Assembly: GCA_017394445.1 (NCBI GenBank)
Contig: JAFPYT010000056.1
Span: forward strand, 1-33,993
Length of the DNA: 33,993 bases
Direction of reading: 5' to 3'
From: Bacteroidales bacterium
Lineage (GTDB): Bacteria > Bacteroidota > Bacteroidia > Bacteroidales > UBA3824
The notes under the pieces were generated by a model. That model searched no databases. It saw nothing but the letters and a program-made list of their open reading frames with translations, and had not been told where the DNA came from. This document shows positions 1 through 6,332 of this stretch, in pieces. Position 1 is the first letter of the stretch. Every line of letters begins with the position of its first letter. The position numbers were made by a program, and so were the translations under genes.

Positions 1-18
1 ATTTAAAAATTGAGCAAA

Positions 19-465
19 ATGAAGAAGATTAATGTAAAGAAGATTATGGCAACGGCCGTTATGCTCAGCGTTGCATTTGTAAATCCGACTAACACTTACA
101 GCAATGTAAATGCCGACACACTTAAAGGTTACACCATCGACGGTGAAATTATGCCGGAAGTAGAAACGGTGGAAGAAGGCCTCGCAGTTGAGGATTGGAT
201 GATGGACGCTTACACTTACGATGAAACAGCGCTCCGCATCGAAAACTGGATGTTAGCAGCCGAAACAGTTGCAACAGAAGGCAATTTTGAACTTGAAGGT
301 TGGATGTTAGAAACTGTTAACGAAGCCGAACCCGCTCTTGCAGTGGAAAATTGGATGGCTGAAACCTACGAGGCAAACGAAACTGCTCTCAACGTAGAAG
401 ATTGGATGTTTAAATCCAACGAAGTAACCGAAGAGCCGCTCGAATTAGAGGCTTGGATGTTTTAA
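19..465 (+). CDS. Small secreted protein with six Glu-x-Trp-Met repeats
   Basis: A 148-residue protein starting at the ATG at 19; a TTG nine bases earlier would also be in frame but adds only three residues. The N-terminus (lysine-rich, then a hydrophobic stretch ending near NVNA) looks like a signal peptide, so the product is probably exported. The rest is acidic and is built of units of about 17 residues, each opening with [V/I/L]-E-[D/N/G/A]-W-M: VEDWM, IENWM, LEGWM, VENWM, VEDWM, LEAWM. The protein ends one residue after the sixth WM. Small secreted proteins with such E-x-W-M motifs are, as far as I recall, found in Bacteroidota, but I know no function for them. It is a single gene at the window edge and its promoter is not in view. 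A structural, metal- or membrane-interacting role, or a multi-unit peptide precursor, is possible but unproven. Confidence 0.8.
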   Translation: MKKINVKKIMATAVMLSVAFVNPTNTYSNVNADTLKGYTIDGEIMPEVETVEEGLAVEDWMMDAYTYDETALRIENWMLAAETVATEGNFELEGWMLETVNEAEPALAVENWMAETYEANETALNVEDWMFKSNEVTEEPLELEAWMF

Positions 466-489
466 ACAACACAAAATCAGATGAAAAGT

Positions 490-567
490 TTCCGACACAG
501 GGTCGGAAGACATTCGGTTCCAAAGGGGAACCGAGTGGGACGAGAGGCGGGCAAAACCGCTTTTTTT
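490..567 (+). ncRNA. Three consecutive hairpins ending in a terminator
   Basis: Downstream of the repeat protein there are three inverted repeats in a row. Hairpin 1 (490-508) pairs TTCCGAC with GTCGGAA around the loop ACAGG. Hairpin 2 (514-534) pairs TCGGTTCC with GGAACCGA around the loop AAAGG. Hairpin 3 (547-560) pairs GCGG with CCGC and is followed by seven T at 561-567, as in an intrinsic terminator. The two first stems are 7 and 8 perfect base pairs and their five-base loops both end in AGG. Only the third hairpin is needed for termination, so the first two may be a 3'-UTR element or a small RNA. I do not recognise a known RNA family. Confidence 0.6.
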
Positions 568-616
568 GTGTCCATACTCAACCACAACAGCAAAAGGTTT
601 ATGCTCTATAAACCAA

Positions 617-1987
617 TTATTTACCTATACAGAAATTTTTGAAAATATTACCGAGCACCTCGTCGGTGGTAATCTCGTCGCCGGTGATGTCGGCAAAGGC
701 ACGCAATGCGTCGCGAATATCTTGCGAAACAAATTCGCCCGAAAGTCCCGACATTAAGGCATTTTCGGCACGTTCGATAGCGGCAAGTGCTTCTGAAAAT
801 ATTGTATAATGCCTTTCATTGGTCAAAATCACCTCGTCGTCGTTGAAATCTGCCACGCCAAGGTTTGAAATTTTAGTAAACAACTCATCGAGATTAGTCT
901 TATGCTTGGCAGAGATTTTTACTACACCCACGCCATCGGGTAGAGATGTAACGTCGGCATCGGGATAAACATCTGATTTATTTACTACTGCAATAATTTT
1001 TCCGCTTGGGAAACCATCGGGGATAATGTCGGCAAACTGACGGTGGATATCATCGGCAGGATTAAGCACAATAAGCACAATCTCAGCCTTAGAGATAGCG
1101 GCTTTGGCACGGTCGATACCAAGTTTTTCGATAGTGTCGTTGGTTTGACGAATACCGGCAGTATCTATCAATCTGTATGTTACACCGTTTATATTCAAGT
1201 AATCCTCCAACACGTCGCGGGTAGTTCCGGGAATGTCAGAAACTATTGCACGCTCGTCGTTTAAAAGTGCATTCAAAAGGGTTGATTTTCCTGCGTTGGG
1301 TTCGCCACATATCGCCACGGGTATGCCGTTTTTGATAGCGTTGCCCAATTTAAACGAACCTACAAGACGGTTGAGATACGATTTTGTTTCGGTTAATATA
1401 TCCTTTAACTGCGTACGGTCGGCAAACTCCACATCCTCTTCTGAGAAATCGAGTTCCAATTCCATAAGCGATGTAAACTTCAAAAGTAAATCGCGCAAAC
1501 GTTTAATTTCCAAAGTAATACCGCCACGCATCTGATTTACTGCAATATCGTGCTCAGCCTTCGACTTAGCGGCAATCAAGTCGGCAACCGCCTCAGCCTG
1601 CGAAAGATCCATCTTGTGGTTTTGAAATGCACGGCGTGTAAACTCTCCGGGCTTGGCAAGTTCTGCACCGTTTTTTACGAGCAGACGTAGTATTTCGCTT
1701 TGGATATAAGTGCTTGCGTGACAAGATATTTCGGCAACATCTTCGCCAGTGTAGGAATGTGGCGCACGATACACCGAAACCACCACGCGGTCTACCTCGT
1801 TGCCATTATCGCCTATTATAAAGCCATTGTAGATACGGTTTGGCTCGGCATCCTCAATAGAAAACCCCTTGCGCAAGGGACGGAAAATTTTATCTAATAT
1901 ATATAAGGTGTCGTTTCCCGAAACCCTTAGCACTGCAATTGCGCCTCCGCGCCCGGTGCATATCGCTGATATGGTGGTATTAATCAT
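617..1987 (-). CDS. mnmE: tRNA uridine-5-carboxymethylaminomethyl modification GTPase MnmE
   Basis: MnmE with MnmG installs the (carboxymethyl)aminomethyl group on U34, the wobble base of certain tRNAs, in the cytoplasm. The 456-residue product has the usual length. The N-terminal folate-binding region begins INTTISAICT and reads GRGGAIAVLRVSG. The inserted G domain has GEPNAGKS (about 228-235), GTTRD (about 254-258), DTAG (about 275-278) and NKSD (about 336), and the protein ends in the diagnostic CIGK with the catalytic cysteine. The ATG at 1987 is preferred to an in-frame TTG at 1996 because MINTT matches the usual N-terminus. The gene lies 28 bp downstream of a PIN toxin-like pair on the same strand with no good -7 box in the gap, so it is probably co-transcribed with it. 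The family assignment is secure. Confidence 0.97.
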   Translation of the reverse strand: MINTTISAICTGRGGAIAVLRVSGNDTLYILDKIFRPLRKGFSIEDAEPNRIYNGFIIGDNGNEVDRVVVSVYRAPHSYTGEDVAEISCHASTYIQSEILRLLVKNGAELAKPGEFTRRAFQNHKMDLSQAEAVADLIAAKSKAEHDIAVNQMRGGITLEIKRLRDLLLKFTSLMELELDFSEEDVEFADRTQLKDILTETKSYLNRLVGSFKLGNAIKNGIPVAICGEPNAGKSTLLNALLNDERAIVSDIPGTTRDVLEDYLNINGVTYRLIDTAGIRQTNDTIEKLGIDRAKAAISKAEIVLIVLNPADDIHRQFADIIPDGFPSGKIIAVVNKSDVYPDADVTSLPDGVGVVKISAKHKTNLDELFTKISNLGVADFNDDEVILTNERHYTIFSEALAAIERAENALMSGLSGEFVSQDIRDALRAFADITGDEITTDEVLGNIFKNFCIGK

Positions 1988-2015
1988 AAAAATCAAAAAT
2001 TATAGGCACAAATGT

Positions 2016-2240
2016 TTATTTGCCGATACTTTTGGCATAATCTGCCGCATTAGAAACAAATGATTCTAAATCAACATTATCGAAATAATCTCTCTGCCAT
2101 TTGGTATAATCAAAACGTTCGCGGCGAACAGCAGAAATAAAATACTCTGCTTCGATAACACCTAATGTCTTCACAAGACAATTCATTCCTCGCGAAAGCA
2201 AATCAATAGTAGCGGGGGGTATTATGGTTTCATTATTCAT
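2016..2240 (-). CDS. Small protein paired with PIN toxin (putative antitoxin)
   Basis: A 74-residue protein whose ATG lies inside the end of the upstream PIN gene (8-bp overlap), which indicates translational coupling. It contains the stretch FDYTKWQRDYFDN, a pattern I associate with small proteins encoded beside PIN genes in Bacteroidota and Cyanobacteria. It is likely the partner of the PIN protein and might act as antitoxin, but it lacks an obvious DNA-binding domain and comes second in the operon, whereas antitoxins usually come first. It ends 28 bp before mnmE. Confidence 0.75.
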   Translation of the reverse strand: MNNETIIPPATIDLLSRGMNCLVKTLGVIEAEYFISAVRRERFDYTKWQRDYFDNVDLESFVSNAADYAKSIGK

Positions 2241-2682
2241 TGTCGTTGGAGTTTAGAAGGTTAACAAAATCTAATGGGTTTATAAGTTTTACAGAAACAC
2301 TTTTGTATTTCAACATTCGTTTGTCGGTGGTTAATAAATAATCACAATTCATCATTTCGGCACAAGCAATATGACACGAATCCTTCATTTTCACGCCTGT
2401 TGCCATTATTCGTTTAGCATTATTTAAAATTATTTCTGCGCAATCACTGCCAACATAATCTGACACATTATCTCTCAAAAACTCACTTACCGTAATTTTT
2501 CTATCGAAATAGGGATTACAGGAGTTTTCATAATCCAAGACAAATGACGAAGCAAGAACCAATCTTTTATGTTTTATAAGTGATTGTATATACAATTTAG
2601 CCTGAGTTTCCAACGAAACAGGCAAATTATCTTGGTCGTCATAAGGTCTGTTATAGCAACAATTGTCAAGATATATTTTCAT
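2233..2682 (-). CDS. PIN-domain ribonuclease, VapC-like toxin
   Basis: The 149-residue product has PIN-domain signatures: an N-terminal YLDNCCYN with the first acidic residue, an acidic DYEN in the middle, KDSCHIACAE, and DYLLTTDKRML near the C-terminus. PIN proteins are Mg/Mn-dependent ribonucleases; those in toxin-antitoxin pairs commonly cut tRNA or rRNA. The ATG at 2682 is chosen over a TTG two codons upstream. A promoter-like element lies immediately upstream (2704-2738). The gene heads an apparent operon: PIN gene, small partner, mnmE. The substrate cannot be read from sequence. It could also be a housekeeping PIN nuclease rather than a toxin. Confidence 0.85.
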   Translation of the reverse strand: MKIYLDNCCYNRPYDDQDNLPVSLETQAKLYIQSLIKHKRLVLASSFVLDYENSCNPYFDRKITVSEFLRDNVSDYVGSDCAEIILNNAKRIMATGVKMKDSCHIACAEMMNCDYLLTTDKRMLKYKSVSVKLINPLDFVNLLNSNDNE

Positions 2683-2703
2683 ACACAATTAATTAGTATT
2701 TGG

Positions 2704-2738
2704 CAAATGTAGCACTTTTTTTTATTTTATTCAAAAAA
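2704..2738 (-). promoter_or_regulatory. Promoter of the PIN/mnmE operon
   Basis: On the minus strand TACATTTG (plus coordinates 2704-2711) fits the Bacteroidota -7 box TAnnTTTG, and TTTTTTG (2732-2738) is a good -33 element 20 bp upstream. The PIN gene starts 22 bp downstream of the -7 box. Confidence 0.6.
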
Positions 2739-2757
2739 CTTTTTTAAATAAAATCAC

Positions 2758-3474
2758 CTACCTTTTTAATATCAAATAAATCGCTGGGCGTTTGTCGATG
2801 TCAATCTTGGTATTTTTCCACTGTTGTATAGTCTGTGTAAGTATATACTCGGTGGGCAATGTTATATCGCACGCAACGGTTAGCAACGTATTGGGCGATA
2901 ATGTATTACAAAGTGTTTCGATAAAAGCGTTGTTGCGGTAGGGAGTTTCGATAAATATCTGCGTTTGGTTAAGCTGTGCCGAACGCTCCTCCAACTTTTT
3001 AATCATCTTGCCGCGCTCGGGATTTTTTACGGGCAAATAGCCGTTGAAAGCAAAACTCTGACCGTTTAACCCGCTCGCCATCAGCGAAAGAAGTATGCTC
3101 GATGGTCCTACCAACGGCACAACCTTTATACCGCATCGATGAGCGGCACGAGCCACATCTGCACCCGGGTCGGCAACTCCGGGACAACCCGCCTCGGATA
3201 TTACGCCAAGATTGTTACCCTGATTTACCACATCAAAATATACCGAATAATCAAACCCTTTGTTGTGCTTATCCATCTCGTAGACAGTAATCTGCGGCAG
3301 AAGTTCTCTCATTCCCAAAGAAATGAAATAATGCCGCGCAGTTTTGGCGTTTTCGGCGATGAAATAACGCAGGCTGCGGATAGTTTCAAGCACAAAAGGA
3401 GGCAAGAAAACAGAGTTTTCCACATCGCCAAGGTTCATCGGAACCATATATATTATGCCCTTATTCTGTGCCAT
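2758..3474 (-). CDS. Tetrapyrrole-methylase-family SAM methyltransferase, RsmI-like
   Basis: A 238-residue protein of the tetrapyrrole methylase fold that includes RsmI (16S rRNA C1402 2'-O-methyltransferase). Visible family motifs are GVISEAGCPGVADPGA (about 94-109), which is the RsmI-type SAM-binding segment, VVPLVGPSSILLSLMASG, and FNGYLP. Bacteroidota carry both a full RsmI and a shorter homolog; this one is shorter than typical RsmI (about 285) and its N-terminus diverges, so I give no gene symbol. Its ATG overlaps the end of the upstream barrel gene by 14 bp, implying coupled translation. Target RNA or metabolite is not shown. Confidence 0.88.
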   Translation of the reverse strand: MAQNKGIIYMVPMNLGDVENSVFLPPFVLETIRSLRYFIAENAKTARHYFISLGMRELLPQITVYEMDKHNKGFDYSVYFDVVNQGNNLGVISEAGCPGVADPGADVARAAHRCGIKVVPLVGPSSILLSLMASGLNGQSFAFNGYLPVKNPERGKMIKKLEERSAQLNQTQIFIETPYRNNAFIETLCNTLSPNTLLTVACDITLPTEYILTQTIQQWKNTKIDIDKRPAIYLILKR

Positions 3475-4423
3475 TGTCGGTGTTATCAGTGTTATCAGTG
3501 TTATTATCAGATGGTTTTGATTCTGTTTCGTCGGTTACAGGCTGCTCTTGCTCGTCAGAAACCGACTGCTCAGGCTCGTCTGCCACAGGCTGCTCTGATT
3601 TTGATTTTTTATCCTTTTTAACCTTCTCTTTTTTAGATTTTTTCGACGATTTGTCGGGTTTATCAACCGAAAGCGTATCAGAAGCGGCATTGAGCGAATC
3701 AGAAAGTACTTCAAGGTCAGAAACAATGGTATCTTTTGGCTGACGTTCTTGCTTATATTTTTCCTCGCCAAAGGGCACGTAATAATTCAAACCTATTCCA
3801 AAGGTCTTGGGGAGAGTATAATTAAACAGAGCAATACCATCAAAACGCAAAAGTTTCGACATACCGATATTAGCTCGGGCAGTAATTTGAAAAACGCCCA
3901 TATTGGTGGCAATAGCAACGCCCGCCTCGCCCATGAGTCCGTAGGTAAAACGGTTAAAATCAGCGGTTACCATTTTAGAAAAACCGTTTTGCATAACAGT
4001 TTGCATATTGGTTTCGGGTTCGGGAGCAGAGAGGAGAATATTAAGATACGGACCCAATGCGCCAACAAAATGCACTGTATGTTTGCCAATATCCAACTGC
4101 ATAAGCATCGGGATAGAAACATACGAAAGGTCCTGACGGTAATCGAGTTCCACAGGATTTTCGTGATTAGAGGTATCGTTGTGAAATCCAAAGCCGCTTT
4201 TTTCGTAATTGAGTTCAAACTGCAATCCAAGCGGACCAAGTTCAAAATGCTTAAACGACACTCCTCCGCCGTAGCCGCTCTCTAAAGTTTGCATACGGTT
4301 AAGTTTTGTGGTGTCGGTAGAGAGTTTTGCCTTGGTGTAATAACCCTGAAAACCCACAAGTGTTTGTGCGTCAACAGATATTGCAGCCAAAAATAGTATA
4401 ATTAATATAAGTGTCTTATTCAT
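3461..4423 (-). CDS. PorT-like outer membrane beta-barrel protein with charged tail
   Basis: A 320-residue protein with an N-terminal signal peptide (MNKTLILIILFLAAISVDAQ). Residues about 21-220 alternate aromatic/hydrophobic and polar residues and contain segments such as YVSIPMLMQL and YGLMGEAGVA, as in the PorT-type outer membrane barrel family of Bacteroidota. The last hundred residues are unusual: a very basic stretch (about 258-276, mostly K and S) is followed by an acidic stretch (about 281-320) that ends in a short N-T-D repeat. Such tails are probably disordered and may contact peptidoglycan or partner proteins; this is inference. The 3' end overlaps the RsmI-like gene by 14 bp. A -7 box lies at 4444-4451. 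Confidence 0.85.
   Translation of the reverse strand: MNKTLILIILFLAAISVDAQTLVGFQGYYTKAKLSTDTTKLNRMQTLESGYGGGVSFKHFELGPLGLQFELNYEKSGFGFHNDTSNHENPVELDYRQDLSYVSIPMLMQLDIGKHTVHFVGALGPYLNILLSAPEPETNMQTVMQNGFSKMVTADFNRFTYGLMGEAGVAIATNMGVFQITARANIGMSKLLRFDGIALFNYTLPKTFGIGLNYYVPFGEEKYKQERQPKDTIVSDLEVLSDSLNAASDTLSVDKPDKSSKKSKKEKVKKDKKSKSEQPVADEPEQSVSDEQEQPVTDETESKPSDNNTDNTDNTDNGTE
3475..3506. repeat. Nine-base tandem repeat encoding NTD units
   Basis: About three copies of a nine-base unit (GTGTTATCA on the plus strand) encode the Asn-Thr-Asp repeats in the barrel protein's tail. Gain or loss of a unit keeps the reading frame. The repeat lies directly upstream of the start codon of the overlapping RsmI-like gene. 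Confidence 0.7.
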
Positions 4424-4443
4424 ACCAAATAAATTTTCGGCTG

Positions 4444-4451
4444 CAAAGATA
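4444..4451 (-). promoter_or_regulatory. -7 box of the PorT-like gene
   Basis: On the minus strand TATCTTTG fits TAnnTTTG and sits 20 bp upstream of the PorT-like start codon, directly abutting the stop codon of the nitroreductase gene. It suggests that barrel plus methyltransferase form their own transcription unit. Confidence 0.55.
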
Positions 4452-5081
4452 CTAAATAATTAAATCTTCCACGCCAATTTTGGGAACATAATGCACGCCG
4501 TTGTTGCGGTAATACTTATGGCTTTCGTCGGGTTTGATAGGCACAAGTTGAAACTTTTCGGCAGATTTGCCAATGGCAAGCACCGCCAAAGCACGGCTGG
4601 GCAGATTCAGTTCTTCGTGTATAACTTTCTCATTAAAAGCGAATATAATCAGTCCATTTAAACCAATTTCAACGGCTTTGAGCAGCATACTTTGCAACGA
4701 AATACCAAGGTCGGTATAAAGGCAAGGGTCGGGCTCTTTGTCGGCACAGACAATTATATAGGCAGGCGGCTCAGTACCTTCAAACGGCAAATGAAGTTCG
4801 GGCAAAGCACCGCCCATCTTGATGTTTTTCAGCACTTTTACAGTATCATCGCCAGTTACAATGCGAAAACGCAAAGCCTGTTGGTTTCGGGCAGATGGTA
4901 TTTTTGTATTAACTGCCACAATACGGCGGAGAACCTCATCAGACACCATTACATCGCGGTTGTAGCCACGCACGCTTCGGTTTTTCTCCAAAAGTCGGTC
5001 GAGCGAAAAGGTGGATTTATGCGTTTTTTTGGCGTTACCAAAAACCTCTTCGTAACGTTTTTCTAAATAATTGTCCGCCAT
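4452..5081 (-). CDS. Nitroreductase-family flavoprotein
   Basis: A 209-residue protein of the FMN-dependent nitroreductase superfamily. It has the N-terminal NRSVRGYNRD (compare the usual R-R-S-x-R-x-F/Y that binds the FMN phosphate), the helix SARNQQALRFRIVTG, where the family has P-S-x-x-N-x-Q, then YTDLGISLQSMLLKAVEIGLNG, and a C-terminal VLAIGKSAE strand matching the family's I-x-x-G. These enzymes reduce nitro compounds, quinones or related substrates with NAD(P)H; the substrate is not predictable. It starts 4 bp after the end of the upstream membrane protein gene and is likely co-transcribed with it. Confidence 0.9.
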   Translation of the reverse strand: MADNYLEKRYEEVFGNAKKTHKSTFSLDRLLEKNRSVRGYNRDVMVSDEVLRRIVAVNTKIPSARNQQALRFRIVTGDDTVKVLKNIKMGGALPELHLPFEGTEPPAYIIVCADKEPDPCLYTDLGISLQSMLLKAVEIGLNGLIIFAFNEKVIHEELNLPSRALAVLAIGKSAEKFQLVPIKPDESHKYYRNNGVHYVPKIGVEDLII

Positions 5082-5085
5082 AGTG

Positions 5086-5778
5086 TTATAGTTGGTATGA
5101 AGGAGGAATTACTGGCTGAGCGTTGTTGGCTGATTCGTCGTTAAACTTGGTGTAAAGCAACGAAGTAAGCAGTATACCAAAGGGATAGCAAGGAATAATA
5201 CCAACAATAGTGCTGCTAAGTACCGACTGAATGGCGTAGTTGATAACAAACAAAATCAAAATAGGTTTCCAATATTTCTTAACAAGACGCCAAGAGTGTT
5301 TAAAACAGTCGATTATGCCAAGTTCGGGATGGTCGATAATGGCGTAACTTACAAACGCAAAGAAAAACGCCAATATCATACCGGGTATCACACACAAAAG
5401 TATGGCAATGGATATAATTATACCTTCGAGAAACGATGCCACAATAATTCTCAAATAAGTTTTACCCGATAGAAAAAAATCTTTGGTTTCGGGATTTTGT
5501 CCACGGCAGATTTTCATACAGTAGTTTTCGGTGCCCACAGCAAACAAGAATAAAATAACACAAAAAATAGGACAGCCTATAAAGATAGGCATCAACGTCG
5601 ACAACTCTGGCTGTTCTTGGTAGCGCATTACGCCAAAGAGGATGACAAAATACATAGTAAAAAAAGCCACAAAGGGAATAAAATATCCCAAGAGAGATGC
5701 CAAACAGAGGGGTTTCCAACGCTCTTTGAATTTGTTCCAAGCGTCGATTAGTAGGTCTTGAAAATCAATTTCTTGCAT
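5086..5778 (-). CDS. Multi-pass inner membrane protein of unknown function
   Basis: A 230-residue protein with about five to six hydrophobic segments: roughly residues 27-52, 62-82, 110-128, 125-148, 170-190 and 192-212. It opens with a short amphipathic region (DAWNKFKERWKPL), and its centre has GIIDCFKHSWRLVKKYWK, resembling membrane proteins related to the DUF975 and glycerophosphodiester-phosphodiesterase membrane-domain families. No catalytic motif is visible. It heads a two-gene unit with the nitroreductase (4-bp gap). The minus strand -7 box TATCTTTG at 5815-5822 lies upstream, divergent from the promoter of the plus-strand carboxyltransferase operon. Confidence 0.8.
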   Translation of the reverse strand: MQEIDFQDLLIDAWNKFKERWKPLCLASLLGYFIPFVAFFTMYFVILFGVMRYQEQPELSTLMPIFIGCPIFCVILFLFAVGTENYCMKICRGQNPETKDFFLSGKTYLRIIVASFLEGIIISIAILLCVIPGMILAFFFAFVSYAIIDHPELGIIDCFKHSWRLVKKYWKPILILFVINYAIQSVLSSTIVGIIPCYPFGILLTSLLYTKFNDESANNAQPVIPPSYQL

Positions 5779-5814
5779 AATTATTATAGAGTTATTAAAT
5801 TAGTAAATATGTTG

Positions 5815-5822
5815 CAAAGATA
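5815..5822 (-). promoter_or_regulatory. -7 box of the membrane protein/nitroreductase unit
   Basis: TATCTTTG on the minus strand, 36 bp before the start codon. No clear -33 element is seen, so the call rests on one box. Confidence 0.45.
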
Positions 5823-5863
5823 AAATTTTTAGTAATTATCACGCTCATTCAAAAAAAATATTT

Positions 5864-5871
5864 TAACTTTG
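5864..5871 (+). promoter_or_regulatory. -7 box of the carboxyltransferase operon
   Basis: TAACTTTG fits TAnnTTTG and lies 29 bp before the first ATG of the operon. The region upstream is AT-rich without a clear TTTG, so the -33 element is uncertain. Confidence 0.5.
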
Positions 5872-5900
5872 TGGAAGTATTAACTTAAAAATATTCAAAG

Positions 5901-6326
5901 ATGAAAAAAGTAATATTAATAGCTTCGGTAGTGATAGTATTGGCATTAACACTTTTTGTATATTTCAGATACTATTGGACATTTGCCGACGGCTACAAAG
6001 AAGGCCAGCTCAACAACATAATGTGCAAAGGCTACATATTCAAGACCTACGAGGGCAAACTGATACAGTCGGGCTACAAAGGCGGCGGATCGGGCGTACA
6101 GAGCAACGAGTTTGAATTTTCTGCCACCGAAGAAGTAGGCAAATTTCTTGAACAGTTGGAAGACGTAAGCAGCAAAAACATTAAACTGCACTACAAAGAA
6201 TACAACAACTCGCTGCCTTGGCGTGGATTTAGCAACTTTGTGGTAGACAGCGTGATAATACTCAACACAACACCTGGCGGCGGCGCACAAAAAGCCGACA
6301 AAACAGAAGTGCCTCCCGTACTCTAA
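5901..6326 (+). CDS. Small membrane-anchored protein of unknown function
   Basis: A 141-residue protein with one N-terminal membrane segment (about 4-23) and a soluble remainder. It contains CKGYIFKTYEGKL and HYKEYNNSLPWRGFSNFVVDSV. I recognise this as a widespread Bacteroidota family (F-K-T-x-E-G near the N-terminus, P-W-R-G near the C-terminus) that databases often mislabel as 6-phosphogluconate dehydrogenase; nothing in it supports that enzymatic activity, since no nucleotide-binding fold is present. It ends 6 bp before the carboxyltransferase gene and is probably in the same operon. A structural or accessory role to the membrane complex is possible but not shown. Confidence 0.8.
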   Translation: MKKVILIASVVIVLALTLFVYFRYYWTFADGYKEGQLNNIMCKGYIFKTYEGKLIQSGYKGGGSGVQSNEFEFSATEEVGKFLEQLEDVSSKNIKLHYKEYNNSLPWRGFSNFVVDSVIILNTTPGGGAQKADKTEVPPVL

Positions 6327-6332
6327 AACATT

